A stretch of DNA of 27,004 bases from the NCBI GenBank assembly GCA_964449115.1, contig CAYUXW010000025.1, positions 1 to 27,004 of the forward strand, in the 5' to 3' direction. This stretch comes from UBA1783 sp964449115 (GTDB taxonomy: Bacteria > Bacillota_I > Bacilli_A > Erysipelotrichales > Erysipelotrichaceae). Each line of letters opens with the position of its first letter. Within the stretch, counting starts at the first letter, position 1. Below, piece by piece: positions 7,926-14,677 of this stretch. Below the pieces are notes generated by a model. It was not told where the DNA came from and searched no databases. It saw only the letters and a program-made list of their open reading frames with translations. The position numbers and the translations under genes were made by a program.

Positions 7926-7950
7926 AAAAAGGATATCAACATCCTTTTTT
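7926..7950. terminator. Bidirectional terminator between trpS and the convergent operon
   Basis: AAAAGGAT (7927-7934) pairs with ATCCTTTT (7941-7948) with T-rich tails on both strands. It can serve trpS and the minus-strand gene ending at 7973. Confidence 0.8.
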
Positions 7951-7972
7951 CTATTATTTTATTTTTTACCAA

Positions 7973-8638
7973 TTAACTTTTTTCTAAATACTTTTTAACC
8001 GCTATAATAACAAAACTGTACATTAATGCTAAAAGCTGATTATGATTTTCTTTAACATCGACTGTTATCATATCTTTAACTCTTGGTTTTAAATCAATTA
8101 AACAGACTGCTTGTTCTAAATCATCCACTATTTCAACTTTTCGATCACCAATTCCAATATTGGCCTTCCATTTATTGGTATCAAGATAAAAATTAAGATT
8201 TCCTTCTTCAAAGCCAATATTTATAAAACCATAATGATTATCATTGACTTCTAATACAAATTCATAAACAACCGACTCATTGAACAATCCTTTTTTTCTT
8301 TTTGACTTATTTTCATAGACATCAGCAACTACCTGATTATCAGATACAAAATTAAGAGCACAGTTTTTAGAGGTCAGCTTTCCATCTATCTGATATTCGA
8401 TCTTTTCCTGACTATTATAGACCTCATAAATATCAAATTTAGGGTTTGTAGTTTTATTAATAACAAATCTTCTATAACCTTCTTGAGCAACAAACAGCTC
8501 CATTCTATTCTTCTGTTTTGTTTCCTGGACAATATCTATCACCTTTTCAATTGAGGTTACAGTTACTCCTGCCGCAGCAACAGTTATCTTGGCAGCTGCA
8601 TTTATAGCAGCTTTGGCTATTTTTTTAAAGTTCTCCAT
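7973..8638 (-). CDS. Conserved-looking hypothetical protein, possible Tubby/LURP-one-like fold
   Basis: I do not recognise this 221-residue protein with confidence. Residues 1-35 form an Ala/Val-rich amphipathic or membrane-associating helix (KAAINAAAKITVAAAGVTVTS). The remainder alternates short hydrophobic strands, for example RRFVINKTTNPKFDIYEVYN, KIEYQIDGKL and YGFINIGF, and ends with a hydrophobic helix (LLALMYSFVIIAVKKYLEKS). This strand-rich body flanked by helices is reminiscent of the Tubby-like LURP-one-related proteins, a guess from appearance only. It follows the HD hydrolase gene by 14 bases, with GGAG 8 bases before its ATG, so the two are probably one transcript. Confidence 0.8.
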   Translation of the reverse strand: MENFKKIAKAAINAAAKITVAAAGVTVTSIEKVIDIVQETKQKNRMELFVAQEGYRRFVINKTTNPKFDIYEVYNSQEKIEYQIDGKLTSKNCALNFVSDNQVVADVYENKSKRKKGLFNESVVYEFVLEVNDNHYGFINIGFEEGNLNFYLDTNKWKANIGIGDRKVEIVDDLEQAVCLIDLKPRVKDMITVDVKENHNQLLALMYSFVIIAVKKYLEKS

Positions 8639-8652
8639 CCTTTTTTCTCCTT

Positions 8653-9207
8653 TTATTCAAATATTTTATAACATAAAGTTGTAAATTCTGTATAAAGATT
8701 GTTTGTAGAATTGTTAAATTCTAATTCTTTTAATGCCTCACACATTCCCTGATAGTACCATTTCTGATCAATTTTTGATTTAGAAAATCTATTCCAGACA
8801 AAATCTTTCTCTTTATTGTAATCATGAGCAATTGATCTCAGATTGGATAATTTGTCAGCCAGCTTCAACATTTTTAATTCTAGAGGAGCATTTTTAGTTT
8901 TTTCTATCCCATTTCTTTTTCTTTCCGCCCATGTTTTAGATTTATCTTCAGTCACAAAAGAAACATAACTTGCGACCAACTTACCAAAATTTTCTTCAAT
9001 GTCTTCGATAGTCATATCAGTGTCTTCAACTGTATCATGTAATACACCCGCTACTTTAAGTTCTTCAGAGGCCTGCATTTCTGTTAATAGTTGTAACACT
9101 TCCATTGGATGAATTATATAAGGCCTGTCTGTTCCTTTTCGATATTGTTTTTTATGGGCTTCAGAGGCAAATTCCATCGCCAAATGAATTATATTTATCT
9201 GTATCAT
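8653..9207 (-). CDS. HD-domain (p)ppGpp hydrolase-like protein (SpoT/MESH1-type small hydrolase)
   Basis: The 184-residue protein matches the stand-alone HD domain of small alarmone hydrolases, which remove the 3' pyrophosphate of ppGpp using Mn2+. Visible active-site residues are His33 (in YIIHP), His57-Asp58 (VLHDTVEDT), Glu61-Asp62, and Asp118 with Asn122 (LADKLSNLR). This spacing closely follows the known MESH1 set. No synthetase or ACT/TGS domain is present. GGAGG lies 8 bases before the ATG at 9207. Directly upstream is the end of an IS256-family insertion, so the gene has been cut off from its apparent native promoter, now at 10603-10611. Metazoan-type MESH1 also hydrolyses NADPH, so the true substrate is open. 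Confidence 0.85.
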   Translation of the reverse strand: MIQINIIHLAMEFASEAHKKQYRKGTDRPYIIHPMEVLQLLTEMQASEELKVAGVLHDTVEDTDMTIEDIEENFGKLVASYVSFVTEDKSKTWAERKRNGIEKTKNAPLELKMLKLADKLSNLRSIAHDYNKEKDFVWNRFSKSKIDQKWYYQGMCEALKELEFNNSTNNLYTEFTTLCYKIFE

Positions 9208-9220
9208 ATATAAACCTCCA

Positions 9221-9228
9221 AATTATTC
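9221..9228 (+). repeat. Target-site duplication, left copy (AATTATTC)
   Basis: This 8-bp sequence is identical to 10586-10593 and abuts the left end of the IS256-family element. Confidence 0.9.
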
Positions 9229-10585
9229 GGTAGTGTCAATAATTTTGTGTAAACTCAACTTTGTCCATTAGTCAGGTTTGGTTTAACTTCCTGGATAAAG
9301 TGAATCAAACATTTCAATCAATTCACTTTGCACCAGATTGAATCCTTTATGAATTCGATTTGAAAATTTCAAATTATATTGAATCATATGATCACATACG
9401 AAGCGTTCAAGTGATTCTTCATTGGGAAACTGTTCCTTTCTCTTAGTCTGTTTCTTAAGCTTCTTGTTGTATCCTTCAACTATATTGGTTGAATAGATTG
9501 AACGTCTTATGGCTTTAGGAAATTTAAAGAAAGTAAACAGATATTCTTGTCTCATAAGTAAAGTTTTAACTTTAGGATATCTGAAGGATATATCTTCAAT
9601 GAACTTCTCTAAGAGAAGTTGGGCCTCTTCAGCTGAACTAGCCTGATAAATAGAACGTATGCTTGAAGCTGTTTCCAGCTTGTCCCTGGCTCTGACCAGT
9701 CTCAGTATGTTTCTTTGAATATGAACCCAGCATGGTTGATAATAAGCTTCAGGGTAAACACTCAGACATGATTCTGTCAGACCCCTGAGTCCATCACTGA
9801 CAAACAACAGTACTTCTTCAACACCTCTTTTCTTGATATCAAGCAGCATTTCACGATAATTCTCACTGGATTCACTTGGATACAGTCTGAATGAGATGAT
9901 TTCCTTGAAACCTTCAGGTGTTATTCCTAACAAGATGTGCAGAGCCTCTTTATCAACACTGTCACGTCTTACATTCAGATAGGTTGCATCACAGTATATG
10001 ACGGCATATCTCTTGTTCAGAAGTCTGCTGTGAAACTGCTGGACGTTCTCCTGGACCAGTCTGGTCATATTGGAGATAGTTGCAGGCGTGTAGGCATGAC
10101 CATACATCTTCTCTATCAGATCAGCTATTTCAGCAGTTGTGATACCTTTTGAATATAACTGTAGTACTGTTGTTTCCAAATCATTGGTTTGTCTCTTATA
10201 TGGTGATATTGTCTGCTGGCTGAATTCGCCGTTACGGTCTCGTGGTATTTCCACCTGAATCTCACCATACTTCGTTTTCAGACTGCGGGTGTAGTAGCCA
10301 TTTCTTGAGTTGCCGGAATTATAACCTGAAGGGTCATATTTCTCGTAGTTGAGAAATACAGTCAGTTCACTTTTTAAAAGGTCGTTGATGGCTGTTTCCA
10401 GTTCTTTACAGAACAGCTCATCAATATTTTGTCCAGATGCTATCGCATCAAACAATTTTGTGGTAAAATTAGTCATGGGAAGCTCTCCTTTGTTTGCAAT
10501 TTTTCTCAAACTAATTTTACAAAGTTTAGCTTCCTTTTTCTATATCTAGATATAAGGATGTTTACACAAAATATTTTATACTGTC
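9229..10585 (-). mobile_element. Complete IS256-family insertion sequence (1357 bp)
   Basis: The element has 26-bp terminal inverted repeats (9229-9254 and 10560-10585; 20 of 26 positions match, the inner 12, TTTTGTGTAAAC, perfectly), one intact mutator-type transposase gene, and a perfect 8-bp target duplication AATTATTC on both sides. Size, 8-bp duplication and DDE transposase are all as expected for IS256. Perfect duplication and an intact gene suggest a recent insertion. Removing it joins the HD hydrolase ribosome site to the divergent promoter region of the TauE/SafE gene. Confidence 0.95.
9283..10476 (-). CDS. IS256-family (mutator-type) transposase
   Basis: The 397-residue transposase appears intact. 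The catalytic DDE triad is visible: Asp163 in VIYCDATYLNV, Asp228 in LLFVSDGLRGL, and Glu334 in STNIVEGYNKKLKK. The C-x2-H element (Cys249, His252 in PCWVHIQRN) lies between the second Asp and the Glu, as in this family. The start at 10476 is chosen over the frame's upstream GTG-type start because AAAGGAG is 8 bases before it. The promoter inherited from the interrupted locus (10603-10611) faces into this gene and could drive it. Confidence 0.96.
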   Translation of the reverse strand: MTNFTTKLFDAIASGQNIDELFCKELETAINDLLKSELTVFLNYEKYDPSGYNSGNSRNGYYTRSLKTKYGEIQVEIPRDRNGEFSQQTISPYKRQTNDLETTVLQLYSKGITTAEIADLIEKMYGHAYTPATISNMTRLVQENVQQFHSRLLNKRYAVIYCDATYLNVRRDSVDKEALHILLGITPEGFKEIISFRLYPSESSENYREMLLDIKKRGVEEVLLFVSDGLRGLTESCLSVYPEAYYQPCWVHIQRNILRLVRARDKLETASSIRSIYQASSAEEAQLLLEKFIEDISFRYPKVKTLLMRQEYLFTFFKFPKAIRRSIYSTNIVEGYNKKLKKQTKRKEQFPNEESLERFVCDHMIQYNLKFSNRIHKGFNLVQSELIEMFDSLYPGS

Positions 10586-10593
10586 AATTATTC
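10586..10593 (+). repeat. Target-site duplication, right copy (AATTATTC)
   Basis: This is the second perfect copy of the 8-bp duplication, directly after the right inverted repeat of the IS256-family element. Confidence 0.9.
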
Positions 10594-10602
10594 ATTTTCT
10601 TT

Positions 10603-10611
10603 ATTATATCA
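10603..10611 (-). promoter_or_regulatory. Displaced promoter of the HD hydrolase operon
   Basis: TGATATAAT on the minus strand is a consensus extended -10 whose start site would be near 10596, three bases before the duplicated target. In the pre-insertion arrangement it sits about 25 bases upstream of the HD hydrolase ribosome site. It now points into the insertion sequence. Confidence 0.6.
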
Positions 10612-10622
10612 TTATGTATATT

Positions 10623-10631
10623 TGTTATAAT
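10623..10631 (+). promoter_or_regulatory. Extended -10 promoter of the TauE/SafE gene
   Basis: TGTTATAAT on the plus strand lies 28 bases before the ATG at 10660 and is arranged divergently, 11 bases from the displaced minus-strand -10. Confidence 0.55.
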
Positions 10632-10659
10632 GAAATAGTTTAAAAAGGAGTTTATGTTT

Positions 10660-11454
10660 ATGGGTGAAGGTGTGTTTATAATTATGCTGGTAAGTTTTCT
10701 AGCTTCAATAATTGGCTCCATTTGTGGTATTGGTGGAGGAGTTATCATTAAACCCGTATTAGATTCACTGGGATTATTTAGCCTATCAACTATCAATTTT
10801 TTAAGTGGTTGTACGGTTTTTGCCATGACTTCTTTTAATGTAGGCAACTCTTTTATTAAAAAAGAGAGTGCTATTGAATTTAGATCTTCTACTCTTTTAG
10901 CTATAGGTGGTACTATTGGAGGATTGCTAGGCAAGATAATATTTGAAATGTTTCAGAATGCTTTTAATAATTTAAATCATGCAAGTGCAATTCAATCTTT
11001 AATATTACTAGTTATAAATATGGGCGCTTTAATTTATACCCTCAACAAAGACAAAATAAAAACATTAAATACCACTTCAGCATTTAATATCATTGTTATT
11101 GGCTGTGGGCTGGGATTTATATCATCATTTTTAGGAATTGGAGGAGGACCTATCAATATTATTGTTTTACAATTCTTTTTTTCAATGCAAACCAAACAGG
11201 CCGCTCAAAATTCCTTATATGTAATTTTCTTTTCACAGGCAACCAGCCTGATTCAGACAATAATAACCAGATCAGTTAGCAATATTTCTTTACCAATTCT
11301 TATAGGGATGATGGTTTTTGGCATTGCTGGAGCAATTGCAGGAAAAAGCATTAATAAGAAAATCGATGAAAATATCGTCAATAAACTGTTTATTGGGATA
11401 ATGGTACTTTTAATTTTACTAAACATTTATAACTTCATTACTTTTATCAGCTAA
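10660..11454 (+). CDS. TauE/SafE-family membrane transporter
   Basis: This 264-residue polytopic membrane protein has the internal duplication of the TauE/SafE (DUF81) family. The first half carries ASIIGSICGIGGGVIIKPVL and the second half SSFLGIGGGPINIIVLQFF, each the G-x-G-G-G substrate-site loop; about eight membrane segments can be counted. Family members move sulfite, sulfoacetate, taurine-type sulfonates or other small anions; the substrate is not readable here. The ATG at 10660 is chosen because AAGGAG (10645-10650) is 9 bases upstream; the ATG at 10654 is only 3 bases from it. Its 3' end overlaps that of the convergent ABC permease by 8 bases, with no hairpin seen between them. Confidence 0.9.
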   Translation: MGEGVFIIMLVSFLASIIGSICGIGGGVIIKPVLDSLGLFSLSTINFLSGCTVFAMTSFNVGNSFIKKESAIEFRSSTLLAIGGTIGGLLGKIIFEMFQNAFNNLNHASAIQSLILLVINMGALIYTLNKDKIKTLNTTSAFNIIVIGCGLGFISSFLGIGGGPINIIVLQFFFSMQTKQAAQNSLYVIFFSQATSLIQTIITRSVSNISLPILIGMMVFGIAGAIAGKSINKKIDENIVNKLFIGIMVLLILLNIYNFITFIS

Positions 11455-12526
11455 ACTCTTTATTTCTTATTGTTTCTATTATTGTAATTTTACTGGCCTT
11501 TTTGGCTGGATAAATATTACAGATGCTGCCGATCAACAAGATTAAAACAATATATTTGATATTATCAAACCAGTCAATACTAATCTTTACTTTTGAAGAT
11601 ACATTAATAATTTCCACTACAACAGAAACAATCATTAGACTGATTATTATCCCTATCAAATATATTAAAATATTTTCAAAGAATAATTGTAAATATATGT
11701 CTTTTCCACAGGCACCCAAGGATTTTTTTATTCCAATTTCTTTCATACGAGCCTGAATATTATTCAATGAATTATTTACAAGACTTATAATAGAAACAAT
11801 TACAGAAACAAATGCTAAAACAATTAAAACTCTCCTTATTAAATCCAGCAGTATAGTAAGAGAGTTTTTTGTTTGATTTTGATCAATAAAAATGAAATTA
11901 TCTTTCCCTAGAATTTCATTTAAATACTCTTCATTAAATACCTCTTCGCTGACAAAATAAAAACTACTTTGATCATAGTTAATTACATAGTCATTAAAAA
12001 TAAAAAGACATTCATCAAAATCTTCGTAAAGGTTATTACAATTTTCTTCCAATATTCCAACAACTCTAAAAGTAATTCCATTAACACTTATCAATTCATT
12101 TATTTCATAACAATTAAAATATTGTTTTAATTTATTGCCAATTACTGCCTGATTATCATTATATAAATTATCTATTTCAGTTAAAAAATTGCCGCTTTCC
12201 AGATTAAATGTAAATACATTCGATAGGCTGCCATCACAGCCAATTATCTTATAATCCTTTAACTCTTTTTTATTATATGAACTATATTCTTTTATTCCAT
12301 ATTTTTCAAGAAGATTTTCAATCCAGATATCATTTCTCTTTTCTAATAGCTGGATGCTATTTATATTTAATCCTAATTGTTTAAAACTCAGATTGATATT
12401 TTCAATTATATAAAAAGAAATAATGTTTACCAGCAATACTAAAACTATTGAAATACATATGGAAACGATAGTTAAATAATGTCTTTTTCTTTGATAAAAA
12501 ACTTCTTTAATCAACCACACGTCCAT
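11447..12526 (-). CDS. ABC transporter permease, FtsX/MacB type
   Basis: The 359-residue protein has the four-helix MacB/FtsX layout: one membrane helix at about residues 17-42, a long extracytoplasmic domain (about 45-225), then three helices (about 228-252, 278-302, 322-340). The segment NIQARMKEIGIKKSLGACGKDIYLQLFFENI is the cytoplasmic coupling region that contacts the ATPase. It is the last gene of an adaptor-ATPase-permease operon and its ATG lies inside the ATPase gene (20-base overlap), with weak ribosome-site signal, so translational coupling is likely. Such trios (for example YknXYZ) export or resist peptides or act as mechanotransmitters; the substrate here is unknown. Confidence 0.9.
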   Translation of the reverse strand: MDVWLIKEVFYQRKRHYLTIVSICISIVLVLLVNIISFYIIENINLSFKQLGLNINSIQLLEKRNDIWIENLLEKYGIKEYSSYNKKELKDYKIIGCDGSLSNVFTFNLESGNFLTEIDNLYNDNQAVIGNKLKQYFNCYEINELISVNGITFRVVGILEENCNNLYEDFDECLFIFNDYVINYDQSSFYFVSEEVFNEEYLNEILGKDNFIFIDQNQTKNSLTILLDLIRRVLIVLAFVSVIVSIISLVNNSLNNIQARMKEIGIKKSLGACGKDIYLQLFFENILIYLIGIIISLMIVSVVVEIINVSSKVKISIDWFDNIKYIVLILLIGSICNIYPAKKASKITIIETIRNKEFS

Positions 12527-13151
12527 TCTCCATTCTTATTATCCTTTTACATCTTCCAGCGATACTTTCATCATGAGTAACAATTATAATGGAAACACCT
12601 TCTTTATTTAACTTTTCAAATATTTCCATTAATCTTAATCCATTTTCCTTATCCAATGAACCTGTTGGTTCATCTGCTAAGATTATTTTTTTATCGGTAA
12701 TTAAACATCTGGCAATAGCCACCCTCTGTTTTTGACCTCCTGAAAGCTGACTGGGATATTTATTTAAAATATCAATAATATCTAATTCACTTGCTATCTC
12801 TATTAGATCCTTTCTACCATCAATATAGCGAGTTGCCAAAAGAATGTTTTCCTTTACAGTTAAGTGATCCATTAAATTATAATTCTGAAAAATAACGCCA
12901 ATACTTTTAATCAACTTTAGTTTCTTATCATTGGAAAACTTGCCTACATTCTCATTTTTAAAAAAATAATAACCATAATCTATATCATCATAACCAGCAA
13001 TTACATTCAATAAAGTACTTTTCCCACAGCCTGAAACTCCTGCTACAGCTACAAAACAGCCTTCTTCTAATTCTAAATCCATATAATTTAAAGCTAATAA
13101 GTCCTTATCTTCCACCTTATATTTTTTTACCACCTTATCTAATTTGATCAC
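12507..13151 (-). CDS. ABC transporter ATP-binding protein, LolD/MacB type
   Basis: The 214-residue ATPase is complete: Walker A GVSGCGKST at 38-46, Q-loop in IFQNYNL, signature LSGGQKQRVAIARCL starting at 136, Walker B IILADEP (156-162), D-loop GSLD, and switch His193 in IIVTHDE. The start is a GTG at 13151 with AAAGGAG 8 bases upstream; the start overlaps the adaptor gene by 17 bases. It pairs with the FtsX-type permease that follows. A dimer of this protein would power the transporter from the cytoplasmic face. Confidence 0.94.
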   Translation of the reverse strand: MIKLDKVVKKYKVEDKDLLALNYMDLELEEGCFVAVAGVSGCGKSTLLNVIAGYDDIDYGYYFFKNENVGKFSNDKKLKLIKSIGVIFQNYNLMDHLTVKENILLATRYIDGRKDLIEIASELDIIDILNKYPSQLSGGQKQRVAIARCLITDKKIILADEPTGSLDKENGLRLMEIFEKLNKEGVSIIIVTHDESIAGRCKRIIRMENGRVVD

Positions 13152-13935
13152 TTAAAAACTCCTTTAGATAGGCAGATAGAATACAAACCTTTTTATTTTC
13201 TAAACCTACCGCTGCTATTAAAGCTACATCTTCATTACTCATTAATACCTTTATTGAAATCCTGTATTTTTCTAGATTATTCAATTCATCTTTAAAAAGT
13301 TCATCAATTAAATAATAACCATCGCTGTCCTGATTGATAGCTCTTTTATCTACAGTAAGTCCTTCTTTCTGTTGAAGATGAAAGGTGATATTAACATGCT
13401 GAGAAAAGATTAATTCATCATAATCGGTTTTTATAATTACCCTATACCTATTATCCTGATTATCATATTTAACTTTTTCAATTACTTTAGCTTGATAGTA
13501 ATTACCATTGATACCGATAAAGCAGGTATCATTTTCTTTTATCAAACTATACTTTTCATAGGTAAGTTCAACTATCACAAAATAATCTAAATCTTTTATT
13601 GTTATACAGTTATTTTCAATCTGGTAGATAAAACCATCTACCTCACTTAATAAATCCTTGCTATTTCCATATTCATTGACATAACTTAAAACTTTATCTT
13701 TATTCTTTATTTCATCACCTATTGTTTTATAAACATTTTTAATATAGCCATTGAAAAATAAATAATGACTTTTACTATCTACAACACCGAATGTTTTATA
13801 TTCATAAATAAATGTGCTTCTTTTTACTTCCACCAGCTCAATATTATTTTCTATTAACCTTTCACTGCTGCCGGTAGTAAAAATTAAAATAACCAAACCA
13901 ATCAAGCCAGCAATAATAATTATTTTCTTATTCAA
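13135..13935 (-). CDS. Membrane-anchored adaptor (HlyD/membrane-fusion-like), short form
   Basis: The product has an N-terminal membrane anchor (NKKIIIIAGLIGLVILIFTTG) followed by a strand-rich extracytoplasmic body containing biotinyl-lipoyl-like turns (VYKTIGDEIKNKDKVLSYVNEYG) and a beta-barrel region (VIVELTYEKYSLIKENDTCFIGINGNYYQAKVIEKVKYD). This is the adaptor pattern of Gram-positive MacAB/YknX-like systems. At 266 residues it is well short of the usual 350-400, and I see no long coiled-coil hairpin. TTG at 13935 is proposed as start since GGGGTGAT lies just before it; a GTG at 13944 would overlap that site. It is first in the operon, directly after a minus-strand terminator. Confidence 0.78.
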   Translation of the reverse strand: MNKKIIIIAGLIGLVILIFTTGSSERLIENNIELVEVKRSTFIYEYKTFGVVDSKSHYLFFNGYIKNVYKTIGDEIKNKDKVLSYVNEYGNSKDLLSEVDGFIYQIENNCITIKDLDYFVIVELTYEKYSLIKENDTCFIGINGNYYQAKVIEKVKYDNQDNRYRVIIKTDYDELIFSQHVNITFHLQQKEGLTVDKRAINQDSDGYYLIDELFKDELNNLEKYRISIKVLMSNEDVALIAAVGLENKKVCILSAYLKEFLSDQIR

Positions 13936-13980
13936 GACAATCACCCCATATCATACTTATTTTATAGTTGCTCTTATCCT

Positions 13981-14005
13981 AAAAAAGAAGCGATTTTCTC
14001 GCTTC
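13981..14005 (-). terminator. Minus-strand intrinsic terminator, probably that of the lipoprotein gene before insertion
   Basis: GAAGCGA (13987-13993) pairs with TCGCTTC (13999-14005), and the minus strand continues with TTTTTT (13981-13986). It insulates the ABC operon. With the 603-bp element removed it lies roughly 70 bases downstream of the lipoprotein stop codon. Confidence 0.8.
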
Positions 14006-14012
14006 AAAATTA
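14005..14012 (+). repeat. Target-site duplication, left copy (CAAAATTA)
   Basis: This 8-bp sequence is identical to 14616-14623 and abuts the left inverted repeat of the 603-bp element. Its first base is also the last base of the terminator stem. Confidence 0.8.
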
Positions 14013-14026
14013 GGGTAATCGAAATC

Positions 14027-14090
14027 TTTTAGGGTCTAGACTTTTGGGGTCAGTTTTAGGGTCTTAACTTTTAGGGGGACTTTTAGGGTC
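14027..14090 (+). repeat. Array of five TTTTAGGGTC-type motifs at alternating 15/12-bp spacing
   Basis: Motif copies begin at 14027, 14042, 14054, 14069 and 14081. The spacing 15, 12, 15, 12 makes two tandem 27-bp units plus one extra copy. One copy reads TTTTGGGGTC and one TTTTAGGGGGAC. Likely protein-binding sites at the left end of the 603-bp element. Confidence 0.85.
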
Positions 14091-14346
14091 AAAAAGGCAA
14101 AATAAATAATCCACTGGATTTTATATAACCACCACAATATATACATGTTAGTTTGGTTGCTTAAGGGTTAGAATAATATCAAAGGATTTTCAGAAGTTAT
14201 TAATAGTATTTATATTTTCTATATCTTCTTGTTCGATATTCTGAACTATTGTGACATAATCATTTATTTTCATATATCGACTCACTTCATATGGTTTTTT
14301 ATCTCAGTAAAATAATACAATATGAAGGTTTTTTATTGTCACCATT

Positions 14347-14394
14347 AAAACTTAAAGGGTATCCCCCACGAAAACTTAAAGGTTGTCCCCGCTA
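14347..14394 (+). repeat. Two tandem 24-bp repeats (AAAACTTAAAGG...CCCC)
   Basis: Copies at 14347-14370 and 14371-14394 share AAAACTTAAAGG and a C-run, with differences between. They lie in the middle of the 603-bp element and differ from its end motifs, so they may be the relic of another element's end. Confidence 0.7.
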
Positions 14395-14477
14395 TGATAA
14401 AAAAAGGTTTTTTTAATACCAACTAAAAATTAAAGAACCAGCAAAAGAAACTTGCATTATATGGGGTTACAACCACT

Positions 14478-14518
14478 AAAAAAGAAACGATTTTGCTCTT
14501 CGTTTCTTTCATTTTTTT
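14478..14518. terminator. Bidirectional hairpin terminator inside the 603-bp element
   Basis: AAAGAAACGA (14481-14490) pairs with TCGTTTCTTT (14500-14509), 10 pairs, followed by a run of seven T on the plus strand; the minus strand reads into TTTTTTAG. It resembles the chromosomal terminator at 13981-14005 (shared AAAAAAGAArCGATTTT). Confidence 0.75.
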
Positions 14519-14677
14519 AAAGTTTTAGGGTCTTATTTCATTTTATTCCATATCCATCTCACCCTAAAAGTGACCCTAAAAGATTGGAACAAACCCTAAA
14601 ATTTCTCGGTTACCCCAAAATTACAATTTATAGTTTTTTAAAATATATAATTTAGAATCAATTATTGACTATCATCA

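Larger units (their letters stand above)
14013..14615. mobile_element. 603-bp non-autonomous (MITE-like) element with TTTTAGGGTC arrays
   Basis: 24-bp terminal inverted repeats, 14013-14036 and 14592-14615, match at 19 of 24 positions (GGGTAAyCGA...TTTTAGGGT). They are flanked exactly by a perfect 8-bp duplication CAAAATTA. Both ends carry repeated TTTTAGGGTC motifs directed inward: five on the left (14027-14090) and three on the right (in reverse at 14592, 14572 and 14560), plus one opposite copy at 14523. No transposase is encoded; the longest plausible frame is about 27 codons on the minus strand (14190-14273), with no identity that I can assign. Repeated subterminal motifs are known in some insertion-sequence families as transposase binding sites, so this may be a deletion derivative. 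I cannot name the parent family. Confidence 0.78.

Noticed and set aside
8653..9207. Toxin-antitoxin pair formed by the HD hydrolase and its neighbour
   Set aside because: The neighbour shows no alarmone-synthetase or other toxin motif; there is no direct evidence.
10584..10934. Minus-strand frame overlapping the start of the TauE/SafE gene
   Set aside because: It is antisense to a clear membrane transporter, overlaps the insertion-sequence end, and has no recognisable domain.
13814..14032. Plus-strand frame across the start of the ABC adaptor gene
   Set aside because: Antisense to a real gene, runs through a terminator, and has no family features.
14190..14273. Short minus-strand frame beginning MKINDYVTIVQNIEQED inside the 603-bp element, possible transposase N terminus
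   Set aside because: Only 27 residues, no convincing ribosome site and no family that I can recognise; kept only as a possible relic.
13981..14630. CRISPR array or telomere-like repeat from the TTTTAGGGTC copies
   Set aside because: Copies are short, in both orientations, with no unique spacers of constant length; the inverted ends and 8-bp duplication fit a mobile element better.
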